35,074 bases of DNA from JAIRTY01 sp050257395. GTDB lineage: Bacteria > Actinomycetota > Actinomycetes > Streptosporangiales > Streptosporangiaceae. Below, piece by piece: positions 1 through 7,525 of this stretch. Both the position numbers and the translations under genes were made by a program. A model generated the notes under the pieces. The model did not search any database and was not told the origin of the DNA. It worked only from the letters and a program-made list of their open reading frames with translations. Location of the stretch: the NCBI GenBank assembly GCA_050257395.1, contig JBLMWU010000219.1:1-35074 (forward strand). The letters run 5' to 3'. The first letter of the stretch is position 1; every line of letters starts with the position of its first letter.

Positions 1-1675
1 CACCGGCGGGCCCTCCAGGCGTCCCTGGCTCCGCGGATGCTTCCGGGGCAGGTGGCTCTGCGGCAAACGACCCGGCAGCAGCCGGCTCTGCGGCGAACGG
101 CTCTGCGGCGAACGGCTCTGCTGCAAACGGCTCTGCACCGGACGAAGCTGCGGCGAACGGCTGTGCGGCTGACGGCTCTGGCGCAGGCGGCTCTGCGGCA
201 AACGGCTCTGCGGCGAACGACCCGGCAGCAGCCGGCTCTGCGGCGAACGGCTCTGCTGCAAACGGCTCTGCTGCGAACGGCTCTGCTGCAAACGGCTCGG
301 CGCCGGACGACGCTGCACCGGGCGGCTCCGCGCTGAACAGTTCTGCGGCGGAGGGCTCTGGCGCGGACGGCTCGGCCCCCCGCGGCCCGGCCCCCAGCGG
401 CTCGTCACCCAGCGGCTCGGCACGGAACGGCTCCGCGCCGAACAGGTTCGCACCGGGTGGCTCTGCATCGGGTGACGCCGCGCTGGGCGATGCAGCGCCG
501 AAGAGTTCTGCGGCGGGCGCCGGTGGCGCGTCCGGCAGTTCGGTCGGGCGGTACGGCCCGTCCGCGGGCGCGGCGGGTGGCGGGACCGGGTGCGGCGAGC
601 CCATGCCAGCGGGCTGGTCAGCCGCTGTCCCGGACCCGGCCGCTGCCGGCCCGTTCCACGGTGCACCAGCCAGGTCCCCGTCATGCAGGTCCCCGTCGCG
701 GAGTGCCGCCGCATCGCGGCCAGCGTCATCCCAGGCTGCGTTATCCCGGGCGGCGTCATCCCGGCCAGCGTCATCGTGCCCGGCTTCGTCGTGGTCCGCG
801 TCGTCGCCGGGCAGGACCGCGTTGGCGTCGGTGACGGCGTCCGGGCCAGCGGCGCCGGGGGCCGGTGCACCGGAACCCAGGGCCTCAGCGGCGGACCCGG
901 CAGCCGCGCCCAGGGCCGCCGCGCCGGCTGCGGCGGCCGCCCCGGGAACCGATCCGAGCGCGGACCCGGCGAGGCCGGACCCGGCCGACCCGGCCAGGCC
1001 AGGCTCAGCGGAACCAGCCAGGCCGGACCCAGCGGACCCGGCCGGGCCGGGCGGGCCGGATTCAGCCAGGGCTGGCGCGGACGGGGCGGACCCGGCCAGG
1101 CCGGACGCACCGGGCAGGGGAGGCGGCGCCGCGGCGGCGCCACCCGCGGCCGCCGGCGTCGCTGTGGGCAGGGCCGCGTGGTAGGACAGGCCGCCCGCGC
1201 GGACGGTGCCGGCTTCCAGGCGGGAGAACCGGTCCGTGTGCTCGCCGCGGCCGCCACCGGTCTGCAGACCGGCGCGCACCGCCTGCACGGGCACTCCCAC
1301 CACGCAGTGCAGCAGCGTGGACGGCTGGCCGGCCAGCAGCCGGTTCGCGCCGTGCGGGGTGATGATGTCGGCCCACGCGGTGCCGGTGACGGTCACCGCG
1401 AGCCCGGCTCCTGCCCGGCCGAAGGCCACCACCGCCGGACCCGGCCGGTCTGCGGGGCTGCCCCAGGTTTCCTCGTTCTCGATCAAAGACGCCACGGCGC
1501 TGGCGAAGCGCCTGCCGTCATCTCCGCTCTCGCCTGCACGGGTGAGCAGTTCCAGCAGCCGGTCCAGCAGGCCCTGCTCGTCGATGGCGGTGAGGAGGAT
1601 CAGGTCCCCCTGCCGTGCGAGCACTCCATCGCCGGGAATCGCGAACAGCTGCTGCCGGCCACTGCTGTCGTTCAC
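1..1675 (-). CDS. Ala/Pro/Glu-rich protein with AEPFA repeats, possible FHA-type kinase partner (3' end outside window)
   Basis: The minus frame opens with GTG at 1675, five to six bases after a GGGAGGG ribosome site, and stays open to the left edge (558 codons). The first ~165 residues form a normal globular domain (start VNDSSGRQQLFAIPGDGVLA, later TAWADIITPHGANRLLAGQP and a GEHTDRFSRL stretch). This resembles from memory the N-terminal domain of actinobacterial FHA-domain proteins, so an FHA domain beyond the edge is an inference. After it come a long Ala/Gly/Pro linker, an Asp-rich patch (DDADHDEAGHDDAGRDDAARD) around 780-700, and many AEPFA pentads between about 420 and 60. The gene lies 28 bases behind the kinase gene and probably shares its transcript, so it could be a substrate or reader of the kinase. 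The plus frame through the same repeats lacks a start and any domain. CDS call firm, function weak. Confidence 0.72.
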   Translation of the reverse strand, partial: MNDSSGRQQLFAIPGDGVLARQGDLILLTAIDEQGLLDRLLELLTRAGESGDDGRRFASAVASLIENEETWGSPADRPGPAVVAFGRAGAGLAVTVTGTAWADIITPHGANRLLAGQPSTLLHCVVGVPVQAVRAGLQTGGGRGEHTDRFSRLEAGTVRAGGLSYHAALPTATPAAAGGAAAAPPPLPGASGLAGSAPSAPALAESGPPGPAGSAGSGLAGSAEPGLAGSAGSGLAGSALGSVPGAAAAAGAAALGAAAGSAAEALGSGAPAPGAAGPDAVTDANAVLPGDDADHDEAGHDDAGRDDAARDNAAWDDAGRDAAALRDGDLHDGDLAGAPWNGPAAAGSGTAADQPAGMGSPHPVPPPAAPADGPYRPTELPDAPPAPAAELFGAASPSAASPDAEPPGANLFGAEPFRAEPLGDEPLGAGPRGAEPSAPEPSAAELFSAEPPGAASSGAEPFAAEPFAAEPFAAEPFAAEPAAAGSFAAEPFAAEPPAPEPSAAQPFAAASSGAEPFAAEPFAAEPFAAEPAAAGSFAAEPPAPEASAEPGTPGGPAG

Positions 1676-1703
1676 GCCAGCCCTCCCAGCGGAATCGGCA
1701 ATG

Positions 1704-3470
1704 TCACATGTGCATCGGCTTCGCGCCCGGGAAGGCGATGTTGTGATGCACCGCGAGCCACCAGGACCAGGCGTCCAGATGTGGACCGCCCATCATGATA
1801 GCCATCATGAAGCCGCTGTTCTGGGTCCAGACCATCTGAAATCCGGCATTCGTCTCCGTGCAGAACGCCCGCCCGGCCGCCAGGTCGTCGCTGACCATCC
1901 CGGCGCTCATGGCCGGGATCGAATACTTCCGGGTGTGCCGGAAGTTGTGGTTCCAGCCGACCTCGCCGCTCGATTCGACCGAAGAGCAGTTTCCGTAGTT
2001 GCTGTGCAGCGGGTTGTCACCGAGCGACTTGATTTCCGTCACGTAGGCGGCATAAAGAGCCTTGAGTGACGGATAGGTGCGGAACGTCACCGTGTTCACG
2101 GCGAATGTCGGGCTGGTGCAGGTCACCAGCGTCGCGCTGGTGGCATGGCAGCTGCGCGGAGGCAGCTTGCCTTTGGCGTCCGTGCTCTGGTTCACGCCGG
2201 CGAGGGCCCGCTGCAGCGGGCTGAGTGGGTGATGGGCGGTCATGTGGGCCATGGGCTTGCCTGAGCCCCGGCCCGCGAACCACCAGACGCCCACGCCGGT
2301 GCCGGCCAGGATCACCGCCACCGCCGCGATCGCGGCGATCAGCGCGCGGCGGCGGGAGGGGGATCCACCGGGCGGGGCGGCCGCCGGGCCGGGGAACGGG
2401 CCCCCGCCGCTGGCCGCGGGAATCCCGGCCCGGGCGCCGGCCGTGGGGCCGGCCACGGCCCACGCACCCGCCCCGGACCCGGCACCGGCACTGGCCGGGG
2501 CACCGGCACCGGTGCCGGGCGGCGGGGGTGCGTACCGGTACTGGTCGCGGGGCGCCGTGTCCGTGCTGGGCGGGCGCGCGCGCAGCACGGTCGACGGGCC
2601 GGTCAGCGGCCCCGGCGCGGCCCCGAAGGCGGTGCGGGCCGCCTCGGTCAGATCCCGGCAGGTCGGGTAGCGGTCGGCGGGGTCCTTGGCGAGGCCGCGC
2701 ATGATGACGTCGTCGAGCTCGCGCGGCAGCTCCGGCCGCAGGGTGCTCGGCGGCGTGGGCGGCTCTTCCACGTGCGCCCAGATCACCGCGGCATCGAGGT
2801 CCTTGACGAACGGGACCCGTCCGGTGAGGCACTCGTAGAGCACGCAGGCCAGCGAGTACACGTCCGTGCGGGCGTCCACTGCCTGCCCCCGGATCTGCTC
2901 CGGTGCCACGTAGTCGATGGTGCCGATGAACTCGCCGGTGGCCGTGAGCCCGCTGTGCGAGGCGGCGTGCTTGGTGATGCCGAAGTCCGCGAGGTAGACG
3001 TGGTCCGGGTCGCCCTCGTCGCCGGCCGGCTCGACCAGGATGTTCGCGGGCTTCACGTCCCGGTGCACCAGCCCCTGCCGGTGCGCGGCGTCCAGCGCGC
3101 GGGCTGTCTGCCCGGTGAGCAGCAGCGCCTGCGCGGGGGCGATCCGGCCCTGCTCCTTGAGCACCGCCCGCAGGTCCGAGCCGGCCACGTACCGCATCGC
3201 CAGGTAGAGCAGGCCGTTATGCTGGCCCATGTCATAGATGGGGATGACGTTGGGATGGTTCAGCCGGGCGGCGATCCGGGACTCCTGCAGGAACCGTGCC
3301 CGGAACACGTCGTCGGCCGCCAGTTCCGGCGTCAGCACCTTCAGCGCGACCACGCTGCCGAGCCGCGGATTCTCGGCCTGGTAGACCACGCTCATGCCGC
3401 CGCGGCCGAGCACGGACCGCAGCTGGTAGCCGGCCAGCTCCTCGCCGACCAGGGGAAGCGACGCCATCAC
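1704..3470 (-). CDS. transmembrane Hanks-type Ser/Thr protein kinase
   Basis: Phosphorylates Ser/Thr on target proteins from the inner face of the membrane. The kinase domain spans about residues 14-280: glycine loop GRGGMS (22-27), ATP-binding Lys44, HRDVKPAN with catalytic Asp138 and Asn143, DFG at 162-164 and APE at 189-191, so it looks active. A Pro/Ala/Gly juxtamembrane linker (about 285-370) leads to one membrane helix (about 375-398, ALIAAIAAVAVILAGTGVGV). The ~190-residue outer domain has four or more Cys and no PASTA repeats; it could be a sensor of the type seen in non-PASTA actinobacterial PknB relatives. The start is ATG 3470 or the next ATG at 3467. It is divergent from the methyltransferase at 3866 and followed by the repeat protein at 1675. 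The kinase call is secure; its signal is unknown. Confidence 0.95.
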   Translation of the reverse strand: MMASLPLVGEELAGYQLRSVLGRGGMSVVYQAENPRLGSVVALKVLTPELAADDVFRARFLQESRIAARLNHPNVIPIYDMGQHNGLLYLAMRYVAGSDLRAVLKEQGRIAPAQALLLTGQTARALDAAHRQGLVHRDVKPANILVEPAGDEGDPDHVYLADFGITKHAASHSGLTATGEFIGTIDYVAPEQIRGQAVDARTDVYSLACVLYECLTGRVPFVKDLDAAVIWAHVEEPPTPPSTLRPELPRELDDVIMRGLAKDPADRYPTCRDLTEAARTAFGAAPGPLTGPSTVLRARPPSTDTAPRDQYRYAPPPPGTGAGAPASAGAGSGAGAWAVAGPTAGARAGIPAASGGGPFPGPAAAPPGGSPSRRRALIAAIAAVAVILAGTGVGVWWFAGRGSGKPMAHMTAHHPLSPLQRALAGVNQSTDAKGKLPPRSCHATSATLVTCTSPTFAVNTVTFRTYPSLKALYAAYVTEIKSLGDNPLHSNYGNCSSVESSGEVGWNHNFRHTRKYSIPAMSAGMVSDDLAAGRAFCTETNAGFQMVWTQNSGFMMAIMMGGPHLDAWSWWLAVHHNIAFPGAKPMHM

Positions 3471-3630
3471 ATCCCCCGCTCCGCGCGGCTGACCGCGCCC
3501 TGCCCCCTGATGACCTGCTGATGGACGCGCAGCACCATCGCGGACCTCCCCCGAAGCCCAGCATTCCTATGGTCGGCCTAAATAGCCGTTTTGCACGTTT
3601 CGTATCATGTCCCGTGGTATAGGGGCAAGG

Positions 3631-3658
3631 CTTGTTGCCAGTTCGTTCCTGGAACAAG
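3631..3658. other. bulged inverted repeat in the kinase/methyltransferase divergent gap
   Basis: CTTGTT (3631-3636) plus CCAG (3638-3641) pairs with CTGG (3649-3652) plus AACAAG (3653-3658), with one bulged G and a 7-base loop. It lies about 160 bases before the kinase start in a comparatively AT-rich part of the gap. It could be an operator or a leader hairpin of the kinase transcript. No convincing kinase promoter hexamers were found nearby. Confidence 0.4.
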
Positions 3659-3770
3659 AGTGGCCGCAGTGAGCCGTGTGATTATTGGCATGAACGGGGA
3701 CCTCTGAATCATCCCGCCCCGTCCCGCAAGCGTGCTCCCGCTGAGCGGGCGGGCGGCAGGGGACGGTTGC

Positions 3771-3790
3771 TTTCCGGAAAGGCATGCCTT
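3771..3790. promoter_or_regulatory. stacked palindromes upstream of the methyltransferase promoter
   Basis: TTTCCGGAAA (3771-3780) is a perfect 10-bp palindrome that overlaps the perfect 12-bp palindrome AAGGCATGCCTT (3779-3790). They end 11 bases before the proposed -35 at 3802, a usual place for a regulator. The XRE protein encoded downstream is the obvious candidate binder, by inference only. Confidence 0.4.
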
Positions 3791-3801
3791 CCTGTCCGTA
3801 A

Positions 3802-3830
3802 CTGACGGACCTCGGACGGTGGTCTAGGTT
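3802..3830 (+). promoter_or_regulatory. candidate housekeeping promoter of the methyltransferase-XRE operon
   Basis: CTGACG at 3802-3807 and TAGGTT at 3825-3830 are separated by exactly 17 bases, close to the actinobacterial TTGACn/TAnnnT pattern. Transcription would begin near 3837, which supports ATG 3866 over the longer TTG frame at 3830. Confidence 0.45.
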
Positions 3831-3865
3831 TGCCAGTGAGGGCACAGTCGAGGGGTTCATCATTC

Positions 3866-4672
3866 ATGACTCAGCAACCGGAATCCGGTCAGCCCCCTGT
3901 CACGATCGATACCACGGTGCCGAACTCGGCCCGTATCTGGAATTACTGGCTCGGGGGCAAAGACCACTACGAGGTCGACCGCTTGGCGGGCGACCAGTTC
4001 AGCGCGATCTACCCGGGCATCGTGGATATCGCCCGCGCCGACCGGTATTTCCTCGGCCGGGTGGTCCGGTTCCTGACAGGTGAGGCCGGGGTGCGCCAGT
4101 TCCTGGACGTGAGAGCGGGGCTGCCCACGGTGGACAACACGCACGAGGTCGCGCAGCGGGTCGCCCCCGATACGTGCGTCGTGTACGTGGACAACGACCC
4201 GCTCGTGCTCGCGCACGCCCGCGCGCTGCTGACCAGCGCCTCCGGCGGCGCCACCCACTTCATCGACGCCGACCTCGGTGACTCGCGGGCGATCCTGCGG
4301 GAAGCCGGGCAGGTGCTGGACCTGTCCCAGCCGGTCGCGCTGATGCTGATGGGCGTGCTCGGGCATGTCACGGACTACGGCGCGGCGCGGTCGATCGTGA
4401 CCGGCCTGCTGGCCGGCCTGCCGTCCGGCAGCTACCTGGCGATCAACGACAGCATCGACACCAGCGAGGCCCTTGAGGAGGCGCTGCGCCAGTACGAGGC
4501 GTCTGGTGCGCTCCCGTACCGCACCCGCACCCTCGAGCAGTTCACCGGCTACTTCGACGGGCTGGAACTCGTGCCGCCGGGCGTGGCGCCGGTGACGGAG
4601 TGGCGGCCTGATCCCAGCCCCTTCGAGGGCCCGGACATCCCGCAGGTCGGCGCCGTGGGGCGGAAGCCGTGA
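3866..4672 (+). CDS. SAM-dependent methyltransferase, SAV2177/DUF574 family
   Basis: 268 residues, the usual family length. Family signatures are clear: IDTTVPNSARIWNYWLGGKD (14-33), TVDNTHEVAQ (88-97), VYVDNDPLVLAHARALL (107-123). These proteins are annotated as class I methyltransferases of unknown substrate. Here the SAM-binding glycine loop reads FLDVRAGLPT (Arg83), whereas the paralogue at 26240-27064 has FLDVGTGLPT, so SAM binding may be altered. The start is ATG 3866, 10-11 bases after GAGGGG; the longer TTG frame at 3830 would lie upstream of the predicted transcript. The XRE gene starts inside its stop codon (GTGA), so the two are co-translated. Such pairs are common in Streptomyces-like genomes and are thought to act in development or signalling. 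Family call firm, reaction unknown. Confidence 0.93.
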   Translation: MTQQPESGQPPVTIDTTVPNSARIWNYWLGGKDHYEVDRLAGDQFSAIYPGIVDIARADRYFLGRVVRFLTGEAGVRQFLDVRAGLPTVDNTHEVAQRVAPDTCVVYVDNDPLVLAHARALLTSASGGATHFIDADLGDSRAILREAGQVLDLSQPVALMLMGVLGHVTDYGAARSIVTGLLAGLPSGSYLAINDSIDTSEALEEALRQYEASGALPYRTRTLEQFTGYFDGLELVPPGVAPVTEWRPDPSPFEGPDIPQVGAVGRKP

Positions 4673-5541
4673 CGTCCGCGATGGACTACGAGCACGCGGG
4701 GCCTGCCGTGCTCCGGATGCTCGTCGGCATGCAGTTACGCCGGCTGCGGGAAGAGCATCGCATCAGCTGTGAGGAGGCCGGGCAGAGCATCCGGGCGTCC
4801 AGATCCAAGATCAGCCGGATGGAGCATGGCCGGGTGGCGCTCAAGCCCCGCGACGTGGCGGACCTGCTGTCGCTGTACGGGGTCAGTGACCCGGCCGAGA
4901 TCGACGCGGTGCTGACGCTCGCCCGCCGTGCCAGCGCACCAGGCTGGTGGCGGGCGTTCACGGACGTGGTGCCCGCCTGGTTCGAGCCCTACCTGGGACT
5001 GGAGCAGGGCGCGAGCGTGATCCGCAGCTACGACATCCATTGCGTGCCCGCGCTGCTGCAGACCCCGGACTACGCGCGCGCGGTCATCCGGCTGGCCCAG
5101 GAGCGCGCGTCGCTGCCGCAGGTGGAGCAGTTCGTGCGGTTCCGGATGCGGCGGCAGGAGATCCTCCGGCGCCCGGGCCCCGCCCGGCTGTGGGCGGTCA
5201 TCGACGAGGACGTGCTGCGCCGCCCGGTCGGCAGCCGGGCAATCATGCGGGCCCAGCTGGAGCATCTGCAGGAGGCAGCCGCGCTGCCGAACGTCACCAT
5301 CCAGGTGCTGCCGGGGACCGCCCCGGCGTCCGCCGCGGTGGCCGGGCCCATCACCATCCTGCGCTTCCCCGAGTGGCACCTCCCGGACGTGGTCTACCTC
5401 GAGCAGCTCACCTGCGGCAGCTATCCGGACCGGCCCGCTGACGTGGAGCGCTGCTGGGACGCCATGAACCGGCTGGTGACCCAGGCCCATCCACCGGAGG
5501 TGACCACCGGAATCCTGCGCCAGCTGCTCAGCGGGACCTGA
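4669..5541 (+). CDS. XRE-family regulator with DUF5753 domain
   Basis: A helix-turn-helix of the XRE type lies at about residues 20-75 (LRRLREEHRISCEEAGQSI, then RASRSKISRMEHGRV), followed by the DUF5753 domain to the end (CVPALLQTPDYARAVI, VIDEDVLRRPVG, NVTIQVLPGTAPA). 290 residues, normal for the family. The start is GTG 4669, overlapping the methyltransferase stop by four bases; ATG 4681 is an alternative. Codon 23 is TTA (4735-4737), rare at this GC content and, in streptomycetes, a target of bldA control. Many family members sit with a small DUF397 protein; none is seen here, and the methyltransferase takes the partner position. It may control its own operon through the palindromes at 3771-3790, which is inference. 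Confidence 0.93.
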   Translation: MTSAMDYEHAGPAVLRMLVGMQLRRLREEHRISCEEAGQSIRASRSKISRMEHGRVALKPRDVADLLSLYGVSDPAEIDAVLTLARRASAPGWWRAFTDVVPAWFEPYLGLEQGASVIRSYDIHCVPALLQTPDYARAVIRLAQERASLPQVEQFVRFRMRRQEILRRPGPARLWAVIDEDVLRRPVGSRAIMRAQLEHLQEAAALPNVTIQVLPGTAPASAAVAGPITILRFPEWHLPDVVYLEQLTCGSYPDRPADVERCWDAMNRLVTQAHPPEVTTGILRQLLSGT

Positions 5542-5569
5542 CGGCCGGCCTTACCGCCAGGCCGCTTTC

Positions 5570-5745
5570 CCTGCGCTGGCCGCCCTGCGCTGGCCGGGCT
5601 GGGCCCTGCGCGGCCGCCCTGGGCTGGCCGGGCTGGGCTGGCCGCCTTGGGCTGGCCGCCTTGGGCGGGCCCGGGTTGTGCTGGCCGGGTAGGGGACCGG
5701 CTGGCCGGGTCAGGGGACCGGCTGGCCCGGTCCTGCCGGGTTCTC
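5570..5745. repeat. GC-rich degenerate tandem repeats in an intergenic gap
   Basis: The 263-base gap before the amidohydrolase is mostly direct repeats: CTGCGCTGGCCG twice, a GGGCTGGCCGCCTT unit twice, and a longer unit carrying GGCTGGCCGGGT then GGGGACC twice (about 5690-5735). No start with a ribosome site or domain-like reading was seen in it. It may be slippage-prone spacer DNA. Confidence 0.6.
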
Positions 5746-5804
5746 CGCGGGTGTCCCGTCCCCGGCCGCCGGGGACGGCTGACCGGAATGAGAGAGTCTG
5801 CTGT

Positions 5805-7349
5805 ATGGGCGGGGGGCGGCTGCTGCTGCGCGGCGGGCTGGTGGCCGACGGGATGGGGGCCGAGGCCGAGCGCGGGGATGTGCTGATCGAGGGGCCGGCG
5901 ATCGTCGCCGCCGGCGCCAGCGGCGTGGACCCGGCCGGGTGCGAGGTCATCGACCTGTCGCCGGGCAGTGTCGTCTGCCCGGGCTTCATCGACGCGCACG
6001 CCCACGCCGAGGGGCCGCTGCTGGCGGACGGCCGGGTGGAGGGGGCGCTGGCCCAGGGGATCACGACGCTGGTCGTCGGCCAGGACGGCCAGTCCTGGAT
6101 CGGGGCGGCCGCCGCCACCGCGCACTATCTGAACGAGTACTTCGGGCCGGTGAACGGCGTGCTCCAGCCGGTGCGCCAGCTCACCGTAGCCGGGTACCGG
6201 GACGCCGTCGCTGGCCGGCTGACCCAGAACGTGGCGGTGCTGGCCTCGCAGGGGACGATCCGGCACAACGTCGGGGGCCTGGCGCCCGGGCCGCTCGGCA
6301 GCGAAGAGCTCGCGGCCGCGCGGCGGCAGCTGGAGGACGCCCTGGGGGCGGGTGCGGTGGGCCTGTCCAGCGGCCTCGACTACCTGCCGAGCCGGTTCGG
6401 TGCCGCGGAGGAGATCGCCGTGATCGCCCGGCCGCTGGCGGCAGCGGACCGGCCGTACGTCTCCCACCTGCGTGGCTACGGCCCGGAGGTGCAGGCCGGC
6501 CTGGCCGAGCTGGTGGCGGTGGGCCGGCAGGCGGGCGTGCGGGTGCACGCCAGCCACCTGTGGGGCGCGCCCGCCGACCTCGAGGCCGCGTTCGGCGCGG
6601 CGGAAGGGGTGGTGCTCAGCTACGACATGTACCCGTACCGCAGGTCGAGCACGATCCTGGCGATGCTGCTCCTCCCGGCCGCTCTCCAGGCGCAGGGACC
6701 CGCCCGCACGCTGGCCGCGCTCACTGACCGGCGGCAGCGCGCGGAACTCCTCGCCCAGGAGAAGTTCAGCGATGAGTTCCTGCGGGTCCTGTACCTCGGC
6801 GCCCTGCCGGGTGAGCTGGCCGGATTCGCTGGCCTGCCGGTGACCGAGGCGGCGCGGCGCACCGGCCAGCCGCCGGGGGAGTGGGTGCTGGACCTGCTGG
6901 TCCGGTCGCGGCTGGCGGTCGGTGCCCACCTCGACCGGCCGGGGCTGGCCGGCAGTCACCTGGCCTGGCTGGTGTCCGACGACCGGCACTGCGGCGGGTC
7001 GGACGGCATCTACCAGGGCCAGCATCCGCATCCGCGCGGCTACGGCGCCTTTGCCCGGCTCGCCGCGCACTACACGGCAGGCGGCAGCGCCGCCGGGTAT
7101 CAGGTGCTCGCCCGGCACCTGGCGGCCGCCGCCGCTGACGTGTATGGGCTGCGGGACCGCGGCCGGCTCGCGCCTGGCATGGCCGCTGACGTCTGTGTGC
7201 TGAACCCGGGCGGTGTCACCGCGCGGGCCACCTACGACGCGCCCCGCAGGCCCGCCACCGGGGTGGACCTGGTCCTGGTCAACGGCGTCTGCGTATGGCG
7301 CGACGGACAGCCCGTGCTGGACCGTTTCCCGGGCCAGGTCGTCAGCTGA
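5805..7349 (+). CDS. N-acyl-D-amino-acid deacylase family amidohydrolase
   Basis: Metal-dependent hydrolase of the D-aminoacylase/dihydroorotase branch, which cleaves N-acyl-D-amino acids or related amides in the cytoplasm. 514 residues. PGFIDAHAHAEG carries the metal pair His65/His67. Further family marks are LSSGLDYLPSRF, YVSHLRGYG, VHASHLWG, SDGIYQGQHPHPRGYGAF with likely catalytic Asp400, and the C-terminal GRLAPGMAADVCVLNP. The metal Cys of classical D-aminoacylases (GNCG) is replaced by Asp in VVGQDGQSW, as in a related subfamily, so substrate and metal set may differ. ATG 5805 was chosen because homology begins at GRLLLRGGLVADG, and the 48 in-frame residues before it fall in the GC repeat patch. 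It stands alone on the strand, with no clear operon partner. Confidence 0.88.
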   Translation: MGGGRLLLRGGLVADGMGAEAERGDVLIEGPAIVAAGASGVDPAGCEVIDLSPGSVVCPGFIDAHAHAEGPLLADGRVEGALAQGITTLVVGQDGQSWIGAAAATAHYLNEYFGPVNGVLQPVRQLTVAGYRDAVAGRLTQNVAVLASQGTIRHNVGGLAPGPLGSEELAAARRQLEDALGAGAVGLSSGLDYLPSRFGAAEEIAVIARPLAAADRPYVSHLRGYGPEVQAGLAELVAVGRQAGVRVHASHLWGAPADLEAAFGAAEGVVLSYDMYPYRRSSTILAMLLLPAALQAQGPARTLAALTDRRQRAELLAQEKFSDEFLRVLYLGALPGELAGFAGLPVTEAARRTGQPPGEWVLDLLVRSRLAVGAHLDRPGLAGSHLAWLVSDDRHCGGSDGIYQGQHPHPRGYGAFARLAAHYTAGGSAAGYQVLARHLAAAAADVYGLRDRGRLAPGMAADVCVLNPGGVTARATYDAPRRPATGVDLVLVNGVCVWRDGQPVLDRFPGQVVS

Positions 7350-7451
7350 TCGCAGACCGCCCGAGTGCCGGAAGAGCCATCCTGCGGCCGGGCACAGGTG
7401 GCAGCCGCAGACGAGAGTCCGGCCAGAAATGTCACAGCCCACTGTTACCTT

Positions 7452-7467
7452 TGGAACTGGATTTCGA
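7452..7467. promoter_or_regulatory. LexA/SOS-like box before the DUF222-HNH gene
   Basis: TGGAAC-TGGA-TTTCGA matches the actinobacterial SOS box TCGAAC-N4-GTTCGA with two mismatches and lies 59 bases before the start codon of the next gene. Some mycobacterial 13E12-repeat genes, the same family, are reported LexA targets. Assignment is by pattern only. Confidence 0.4.
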
Positions 7468-7525
7468 GCACAGGTCAGTGGTCGCTCCCGTGGACGGCGG
7501 GCAGCGGGGGCAGGAGGTGATCAGC

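Noticed and set aside
61..300. Short regular repeats resembling a CRISPR or satellite array
   Set aside because: The units are 15 bp with no unique spacers and lie in frame as AEPFA codons of a minus-strand protein.
3..1184. Plus-strand open frame reading GSAANG repeats
   Set aside because: It has no start with a ribosome site and no globular part. The minus frame through the same DNA starts with a conserved domain and a good ribosome site behind the kinase gene.
3567..3863. 98-residue minus-strand frame in the kinase/methyltransferase gap
   Set aside because: It contains the promoter, palindromes and hairpin of the gap and shows no domain or actinobacterial codon pattern.
5421..7442. 673-residue minus-strand open frame opposite the D-aminoacylase-like gene
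   Set aside because: No domain was recognised; the plus strand has ordered amidohydrolase motifs.
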